Shown: positions 56,714 to 64,000 of the stretch, piece after piece
Numbering within the stretch: position 1 is the first letter of the stretch
Layout: every line of letters begins with the position of its first letter
Source of the DNA: Brachypodium distachyon
Lineage: Eukaryota; Streptophyta; Magnoliopsida; Poales; Poaceae
Length of the DNA stretch: 64,000 bases
NCBI RefSeq assembly: GCF_000005505.3
Contig: NC_016132.3
Location: 26,650,501 to 26,714,500 of the forward strand
Reading direction: 5' to 3'
Made by a program: the position numbers and the translations under genes
Notes under the pieces: model-generated
What the model saw: only the letters and a program-made list of their open reading frames with translations
The model's database searches: none
What the model was told of the DNA's origin: nothing

Positions 56714-58018
56714 TGAAAGGGCATTTTCCTCCCTAAGTGTTTTGGTGTTAATGACAACATGACATGTGGACTAACCATGTGCTCGAGTGTTTCGGATTTG
56801 AGATCAAATGGCACAAGACGGTTCGTTGCCCTCAAAAAGGAAAGAAGCGTAGCGGTGTTTAGCGGCTTTTATTTATATTGAGCTGTAGGAACTCCGTACT
56901 ATAAAGAGGGAGACCACATGGGAAGGTAATGGGTGAATCAACTTCAAGTACACGAATCTACCATATTTGCACCCACATAAAGCCTACCCAATCTGTGAGA
57001 GAGTAAAGACATCTCAGAAAATCATTTCCAGTGCACTCAGCTCTCCAGGCACCGGAACTTCCGGCCCAACCTCCGGGTGAACCTTCGGGTGCTCTCTGTT
57101 ACCTCTGGCTAGAATATGCGGAACTTCCTCCTGATCGCCGGAACTTCCAGGGGTGCAACCGGAACTTCCTCCCGTCACTCCGTGAAATACACATAATGGT
57201 CAGATTTCGAGGCCACTTAAATGGGCTTCGTCCCCAGCGGGTTTCTAGACCCAAGCACCGCCAAGAACAGCCCCTCTCTCACCCCAAGAACACAAGAGCT
57301 TCATTTCCCTTGATCTCCCTCCCTAGTTCCCCCCATTGATTCATCTTTTGAGGATTGGAGGAGTAGATCAAGATCTAGGGTTTTACCAAGTCAAAAAGTT
57401 GATTCCCCTTGTTTCCTTTGTGGATTTTGTTACTCTTCTGATTTTTGGATCCGTAGCCGGAAGGTGTCTCTTCAAGGCCAACAATCTTGTGAGGAGGTGC
57501 TTGAGAATTCGAGAAGGAGCCTCCAATTAAGTTGTGGAGTTGTGCCCTTCTCCTTCTTTGTAAGGGTTCGGCGTTCGTCCTCAAGGAAGCCACTAGTGGA
57601 ACTCACCTCACCTTTGTGGTGTTGTGAGAACTCATCCCACCTTTGTGGTGTGCTGAGTTGGAGAATAGAGTGAGCCTTTGTGGCGCCTATACCTTTGTGG
57701 TAGAGCACTCTTCCAAACGAAGACGTACACCGACCCCAATAGGTGGAACTCCGGTGAAATCTCCGTCTCCCCGTGTGGTATCATTCTTGCCCCTTTACTT
57801 ACTCGCAAAGCTTAATTGTTTATCTTGTGCTTCGGCTATCAAGCAAGTTTCAATTGATTATCTATTGCTTGTGCTCGTACTTCGGGTGTTCATCATTTAG
57901 ACGTTTTAGTGAACCCATGTATTGATGCTTGTATCCCATAAAAGTGAAAAGAAAAAGTAAAATTTGTTACTCGCCTATTCTCCCCCCCCCCCTCTAGTTG
58001 ACCATACCGATCTTTCAA
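56714..58018 (+). repeat. 5' LTR of the Copia element (1305 bp)
   Basis: Bounded by TGAAAG...CTTTCA and followed immediately by the primer-binding site. It contains a TATA-like ACTATAAAG at about 56899, a cluster of GGAACTTCC words (57052-57175) and four CTTTGTGGT words (57610-57705). The matching 3' LTR is outside the window, so the boundaries rest on the termini and the primer-binding site. Confidence 0.8.
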
Positions 58019-58019
58019 T

Positions 58020-58031
58020 TGGTATCAGAGT
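58020..58031 (+). other. tRNA primer-binding site of the Copia element
   Basis: TGGTATCAGAGT lies two bases after the LTR and is complementary to the 3' end of plant initiator methionine tRNA except possibly for the last base. Confidence 0.9.
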
Positions 58032-58385
58032 CTCATCTCTTAAATAGAGCTTAACCGCCTTAAGAGTATGGCCGACGTGAGTGAGGTGGTTGGAAACAAA
58101 GCTATTATGGGCACCAAAGCGAGTATGGATGTGTTTTAAGCTTTTGAGATATCTTAAGCCATCCATACTCATTGAGGTTAAATCCATAGTGGCCAAGAGC
58201 CTTAAAGCCAATGCTCGCACTACATCTTATACCAACCCCGAATTTCCCAAATCCTCACCCGTTGAGGAAATGGACAAACTGGGTGTGGATGCCAAAGCAT
58301 TAAAAGCTAAGGCTAATGCTAGTGATGTGAGAGCAAACCAATCCCAAGGAATAGGTGGCTTGGGGTCATACGGTGAGGTGTCCTA

Positions 58386-60158
58386 ATCTCAACATTATGC
58401 ATCCCCTTCCATTTCCATTCCTCATTTTTTCCCTCAAGGCCCTCCACCAAAGCTAAATGCATCTAACTTTTCTAATTGGTTATTCTGTATGAGATCCTAT
58501 ATTTGTAGAACATCAATAGATTTATGGAGAATCATTGAGGATGGGTACAAGCCACATGATCAAGGAAACTTAACTACGAGAGAGCATATTGATTTTTTAC
58601 TCAGTGCAAGTGCATTGCATATTATTGAAAAGTCTCTTCAAGTGGAGAATTTTCCTCATATCCATTCGTGCACCACCGCCAAAGAAGCTTGGAATTATCT
58701 TGTCACAAACCTTGCTTTGAAGGCCAAGGTGTCACATCAAGAAAAAGAAGAGGAAGAAGAGAGAAAGAAAGATGAGTGTTGTCTCGAAGCAATATTATAT
58801 GCTTATAATGAGCATATGGTTCTTACTTCAAAAATGTTTTGGGACAACAAAGAGAACTTCAAGTCAAGTAATTCAAAATATATTACAAGCTCACAGCCAC
58901 AAAGTGAGTTGGTGATTCAAGAAAAATACTTGTCGGGAGATGATAAAGAAGGACAAGATGATGAGGTAGTGGGAGTGGCCCACGTTGCCATTTCCACCTC
59001 CTCCCCACCTTCAATGTCCCTATTCGACTCCCCCAACGAAAATAAGAGCTTCACCAACAAGTGCCTCATGGACAAAGGTAACATCGTAACTCCTTCCAAT
59101 AAAACAATCATGCAACCTAGTGTATCTTTGATGAATTGTGTGGAAGAACAAGATGTGGCCAAGGTTGAGGTAAATGGTTTTGATAAGTTCATGGCTAGCA
59201 TAAAGGGAGAGACCAAGAGATATTTTGAAGTCCTCTTGGGACAATTAGGTGAAACCAATGCCTTTTTGAGGAGAAAGAAGAGATCATCATTGAGAAGGAA
59301 GGTTTTGAACGTGAAACTGCGAATGAGATCGCGGAGCTCTCCCAAGCTTTGGAGGATGAGCAAGCAAATAGGGAAGCCATCGAGTAATCTCTTACTTTGG
59401 AGCTTTCTAAAGTTAAAGATTCTGATAATCATGCTATTTCGCTTGCTAATGATTATTTGGATAAAATTAATAATATTGAGGATGGCCATGTTAGACTCCT
59501 TGTGGACTTTGAGCAACTTGAAAGGGATCACAAATCCTTGACGAGTGAGCTTAAGACTCTCAAAGAATCTCGTGGTCATCTTCAATACAACTTGGTTAAA
59601 GAAATGGTTTCTAGTCCTTCTAATGTTAATGTTGCTTCAACTAACCCTTGTTGTGAGCATGAATCTCTTGTGGAGTATAACATTAGGTTGAAGGCCCAAA
59701 TTGAAAATGGTCTATCCACTCGCATCCAAGGGGAGAAAAACCTAAATAACCTTTTGAGCAATCAAAAGGAATCTATTGTAAAGGAAGGGCTTGGGTATGT
59801 GCCCAAGTCCAAAAGCAACAACAAAAACAAGAGAACCAAGCCTACTCCCCAAACTAACGTTTCTTTTGTGAAGGAATGGGAGTTGGCTAAGGAGAAGGCT
59901 AAGAACAAGAAGAGTGGCAAGGCCACTTATGATAATAGTGCCGGGGATTTTAATCCCTCATATGTTCTTTGTCATGCTAACGATGGGCATGTTTATGTCA
60001 AATTTGTTGGTTCTCCTTATGAAATGTCGAATGGTCTATTTGAGTTCCTAAGACCCTTGTTGCTAACAAAAGGGGATCCATTGAAAAATGGGTTCCCAAG
60101 ACCAAGACTTGATCTTGTAGGTGTTTGCTTCTGGTGGTGCATCATGAATAATTGGTAG
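58386..60158 (+). pseudogene. Copia gag (degenerate)
   Basis: Encodes the capsid-like polyprotein that packages element RNA. Typical gag wording: PPPKLNASNFSNWLFCMRSY, SIDLWRIIEDGYKPHD and AKEAWNYLVTNLALKAK. The frame continues to about 59541 and then moves, the second part (59397-60158) carrying a coiled-coil-like stretch and the basic KSKSNNKNKRTKP region. A TAA at 58383 interrupts the expected N-terminus, and a frameshift near 59280-59400 separates the halves. No CCHC knuckle was recognised. Confidence 0.75.
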
Positions 60159-60635
60159 CGGTGCTACAAATCATATGACCGGGAGCATGCAAGGATTTGG
60201 TTGTTGAGCTTAAACCTTATTCATCTAGCTACAACCAAGTTCTATTGGGGACTCTTCAAATTAAAAGGTATTGAGTCTATGCAAGGTGATAATATTTTTG
60301 GATACCTCCATTGAGAATGTCATGCTTGTTGAGACTCTTTCATTCAATTTACTTTCCATTTGTCCATGAGCACTTATGAGCTTTTCATCTTTATTTGGTT
60401 TACACCATGTGACCCTTGTATGGAGCAAAACTCTTAAAGTAGCCATTGTTGGATATGTGGAAAATGGTTCTTATGTGGTAGATTTCTCCAAGAAACCCAC
60501 TAAGACCGAAACATGTCTAATGGCTAAATTTGATATGGATTGTTTTGGCATTGCCATTTAACCTCCATGTCAATATGAGTTCTTTGCAAAGTCTTCTAAA
60601 GTGGAAACATGTGTTTGGTCTAACCAATGTGATTT

Positions 60636-61136
60636 TTGCCAAAAATCGTGCCTGTAGTGCTTGCATTGAAGGTAAATTACATGAGAAGAGAGGCTTCCCC
60701 ACAAGAATGTATTATCACTTCCAAGAGGCCCTTGGAGCTCCTTCACATGGATCTCTTCGGTCCTCCAACTAATGACAGTTTTGTTCGTAGGAAATATTGT
60801 TTGGTTATTGTTGATGACTATTATAGGTACACATGGTTATATTTCTTCAAGTTCAAAAGTGAGACCCAACAAACCGTTATCGACTTTGCTAATGAAGCCC
60901 AATGCCAATATGATACAAATATTTTGGCTATTAGAAGCGACAACGGCACCGAGTTCAAGAACTACACCTTGGATAAATTATTGAGTGATGAGGGTATCAA
61001 ACGTCAATATTCTGCTGCATATACCCCTCAACTAAATGGTATAGTGGAGAGAAAGAATATGACTAGCTTTCGTATGGATGCGGCAAGGACATTGTTGGAG
61101 GAGTTAAGTCTCCATTCAACTTTTGGGCCAATGTAA
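60636..61136 (+). pseudogene. Copia integrase (core still readable)
   Basis: The D,D-35-E core is visible: LLHMDLFGPP (first Asp), AIRSDNGTEFKN (second Asp) and YTPQLNGIVERKN (Glu). The upstream zinc-binding part and downstream domain are broken by shifts. It would have inserted element cDNA. Confidence 0.85.
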
Positions 61137-61486
61137 TTAACTCCGCATGCCATGCAACCAACCGTCTCTATCTCCGAAGATCTTGAACAAGACTCCTTAT
61201 GAAATTCTTGCGGGACACAAGGTCAACCTCTAGTACTTTCGGGTATTCGGTTGTAAGTTTTTCGTTCTCAAGAAAGGTGTTCGTTTAGCTAAATGTGAAC
61301 TTAAACTTATGAGGGCATATTTGTTGGTTATGCTTCTTACTCCCACGCTTATAGAGTCGACAACAAATCCATTGGAATTGTTGAAGAATCTTGTAGCGTG
61401 GACTTTGATGAGAATAATGGCTCCCATGCGGGGCAAGTTGATCTTTTGAATGTAGATGTTGAAATTCCTCCCAAGCCATACGAAAA

Positions 61487-63420
61487 ATGGGCATAGGTCA
61501 AATCATGGAGATTGAGGAACCCCGTGTGGAAGAAGGAGAAGAACAATGCTCTACTCGAGTGGAGCCCTCACGTACACAAGATCCACAAGCAAACCAAGAA
61601 CAAAAACAAGTCCCTCATGTTGATGACCAAGTTGATCAAGGGCAAGATCAAATTCAAGATGTTGGTGATTCATCACCAAATGATGCCCATGATCAAGATC
61701 TTCAAGATAATCAAGCTTTCATTGAGCCTCAAGATACATCTCAAGAAGTTCTTGATCGTCGTGCTATCGGGATCACCTCACGTCTTCAACAACAAGAACA
61801 CACCTTGGACAAGGTCCTAGGAAGCGTAAGAAAAGGGGTAACAACTCATAGACAATTAGCTAACTTTGGTGAACATCATGCTTTTGTCTATTGTGTTATG
61901 CTTCAAAAGGTACATGAAGCACTCGAAGATCCGGATTGGCTTAATGCCATGGATGAAGAATTGAACAACTTCGAGCGCAACTAGTGTGGTCATTGGTTGA
62001 GAAGCCAAAGGATTAATTGCAAGAATGTCATATGGACCAAATGGATATTTAAGAACAAGCAAGATGTACTTGGGCAAGTGAAAAGGAACAAGGCAAGATT
62101 GGTGGCTCAAGGTTTTCCCAAGTCGAGGGTATTGACTACGGTGAAACTTTCGCTCCCGTTGCTCGCCTTGAATCTATTCATATCTTGCTTGCATATGCAT
62201 CACATCATAATATTACTTTGCATATGAATCACATTAAAAGTGCATTTTTCTATGGTCCACTAAATGATTTGGTGTATGTCAAAGAACCACCGGTATTTGA
62301 GAATCCTAATTTCCTAACCACATCTATAAACTTGATAAGGCGCTCTATTGACTTATGAAAACTCCACATGCGTGGTATGAGCACCTTAGAGAGTTGTTAG
62401 TGGATTGTGGGTTTGAAATTGGGCTAATTGACTCCACTCTTTCTACTAAGAGATTTGGTGGTGATTTGTTTATATGCCAACTATATGTTGATGACATTAT
62501 ATATATTTGGTTATTCTAACAATGCTTTGAGTGATGATTTTCTAAGCTAATGACCGATAAGTTTGAGATGTCTATGATGGGTGAATTTGAGTTCTTTCTT
62601 GGATTTAAAATCAGACAATTGAGAGGACGGATTTTCATTAATCAAGCTAAATATACCCAAGACATGCTCAAGAGATTCAAGATGGATGATGCCTAGTGTG
62701 CAAGGACTCCAATGCCAACATCAAGTTCTCTTGATCTCGATCCCAATGGTAATACGTGGATCCAAAGATGTCAATCTGCACCAAGAGATTGTCACTTAAT
62801 TAGTGGCGGTCAAAAGAATCTTTCAATACTTGGTTCATACCTCAAACTTTGGATTATGGTATCCTAAAGGTTTAAGTTCAATCTTATTGGATATTCGGAT
62901 TTGGATTGGGCAGGAGACAAAATGGATATGAAGTCCACATCCGGGGCTTGCCAATTTATTGGTAGGTCTCTGGTGTGTCGTCTTCTAAGAAGCAAAATTG
63001 TGTGTCTCTATCTACCACCGAAGCCGAGTACGTCGCAGTCGCAAGTTGTTATGCACGATTGTGATGGATGAGGCAAACCTTATTGAACTTTGGAATTACT
63101 TGTGAAAAGTGTGCCTCTTTCGTGTGACATTGGGAGTGCTATCAAGATTGTCCACAACCCCGTGCAACATAGCAAGACGAAGCATATTGAGATTCGTCAC
63201 CATTTCTTTTGAGTGCATATGGAACGTGGATATATATATATATTGAGCTCTCATTTGTAGCCACCGGCAAGCAACTAGCGGATATTCTCATAAAGCTACT
63301 TGATGAAGCAAGATTATGTGAATTGAGGTGTGAGCTAAATATCATAAGATTCAAGTAATCTGGTATGATGAAGTTGCACACCTACCCGCGGTTGACATTT
63401 ATCTTGTTTTGGTGTAGGCA
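61487..63420 (+). pseudogene. Copia reverse transcriptase and RNase H (degenerate)
   Basis: Fragments in several frames: EALEDPDWLNAMDEELNNFE (61917-61976), VIWTKWIFKNKQD and RLVAQGF of the RT start, LYVDDIIY with the catalytic YVDD near 62485, then DWAGDKMDMKSTSGACQFIG of RNase H near 62905. Stops occur at intervals of 20-60 codons, so the element cannot encode its own polymerase. Confidence 0.8.
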
Positions 63421-63831
63421 TGAATGTAGGGGGAGCATAGCTCTATTCATGGGCAAATGCTACTTCTACTATGCATAAATGGTTTTCTATATATTGAGCT
63501 TAAATGTGAGTTTTGATTCTTGAGCCCAATATTTATCTTCGCAGTGTCAAGATCATATATACTCAAACATGGTGGCTAAGGCCACCATCTCCTCATGTGA
63601 GGAGTTGGTTCTTATTTGAAATTCATTGCATATCTAGTCAAGTATGACACTATATGATTATCTATGGAAAAACACTCATAATTGGTTTTAATTTGCTACT
63701 TGCAATTTGAGTGTGTATTGCCATATTATATACTTTGTGTGCATCTTATCCTAAGCCTTTAATCTTACGTTGAAACCATCTATTCTCAAAACACAAGTTC
63801 CTTGTTTTGAAACATGGAGGTTTCGCCATTC

Positions 63832-63925
63832 CAGGGAGGTACTGCCGCTCCTCCCAGGGCGGTACTACCGGACGGTCGTACAACCACCCTTCACAGGGCG
63901 GTACAACCACCGACAGTGGATTTCT
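63832..63925 (+). repeat. GGCGGTAC-type short repeats
   Basis: The words GGAGGTACTGCCG, GGGCGGTACTACCGG and AGGGCGGTACAACCACC recur every 25-35 bases. Similar runs are known in the 3' internal regions of grass Copia elements, so I take this as part of the element. Confidence 0.6.
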
Positions 63926-64000
63926 AAAGAGTGAATGGGCTGGGGCTAGTCGAGTGGGAGTTTTCTTCCTTCTCCATCCGTGCCCCCAACCCTATAGTTC

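Larger units (their letters stand above)
56714..64000 (+). mobile_element. Ty1/Copia LTR retrotransposon, 3' part outside the window
   Basis: The 5' LTR starts TGAAAG (56714) and ends CTTTCA (58018). A Met-tRNA primer-binding site TGGTATCAGAG follows at 58020. The internal order is gag, then integrase, then reverse transcriptase, then RNase H, which defines Copia. The gene for pol is broken by many stops and shifts. AGGGGGAGC at about 63428 is a purine-rich tract. The sequence continues without a 3' LTR to the window end. The long gag with a coiled-coil and the long region after RNase H resemble the SIRE/Maximus lineage, but I treat that as tentative. Confidence 0.9.

Noticed and set aside
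1..64000. tRNA, rRNA or snoRNA genes
   Set aside because: I looked for conserved tRNA A/B boxes with pairing arms and for rRNA-like stretches by eye and found none convincing. A covariance-model scan would be needed to exclude small RNAs.

Overview
This window is nuclear DNA from a grass (Poaceae). The evidence is plant-type split genes with GT-AG introns, at least nine Stowaway MITEs with the grass-typical CTCCCTCCGT termini, grass-type LINE 3' ends (reverse transcriptase, zinc-binding region, short poly-A), a CACTA element with sub-terminal repeats, and a Copia element primed by initiator Met-tRNA. I cannot fix the genus. There is no bacterial, organellar or CRISPR content. Genes are few and transposon debris is abundant.

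Layout. 1-340: first exon and promoter of a family 1 beta-glucosidase on the minus strand; the rest lies outside the window. 1.15-2.47 kb and 14.2-14.84 kb: 3' ends of two related LINEs, minus strand. 4.8-9.22 kb: a decayed plus-strand LINE split by a 1450-bp CACTA element with a CAG target duplication. 11.9-13.9 kb: a CYP71C-like cytochrome P450 with a one-base deletion and a stop just upstream of the usable start, probably a pseudogene. 18.1-21.9 kb and 28.5-32.8 kb: two tandem minus-strand paralogues of an unnamed plant coiled-coil protein with basic, nuclear-localisation-like clusters. Both assemble into five exons with matching phases. 37.3-38.0 kb: a possible two-exon gene with a transit-peptide-like N-terminus. 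40.9-42.1 kb: an intact intronless EID1-like F-box gene. 46.6-49.5 kb: a broken SR splicing factor gene (ASF/SF2 type) carrying a 776-bp tandem duplication of its second-RRM exons, identical by eye. 50.6-54.9 kb: an intact DnaJ/DUF1977 membrane co-chaperone gene, divergently arranged with the SR pseudogene; its 3.1-kb 5'UTR intron holds two inverted-repeat elements. 56.15-56.67 kb: adjacent Stowaway and Mutator-type MITEs, the latter with a perfect 9-bp target duplication. 56.71 kb to the window end: 5' LTR and decayed gag-pol of a Copia retrotransposon whose 3' LTR is outside the window.

The genes are not an operon and mostly do not act in one pathway. The beta-glucosidase exon and the P450 both belong to families used in glucoside defence chemistry, but the P450 is broken and a functional cluster is only a suggestion. 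The most unusual features are the SR gene's internal duplication, the tandem uncharacterised gene pair, and the foldback elements in the DnaJ leader intron, one of which holds an antisense open reading frame that looks like a captured gene fragment.
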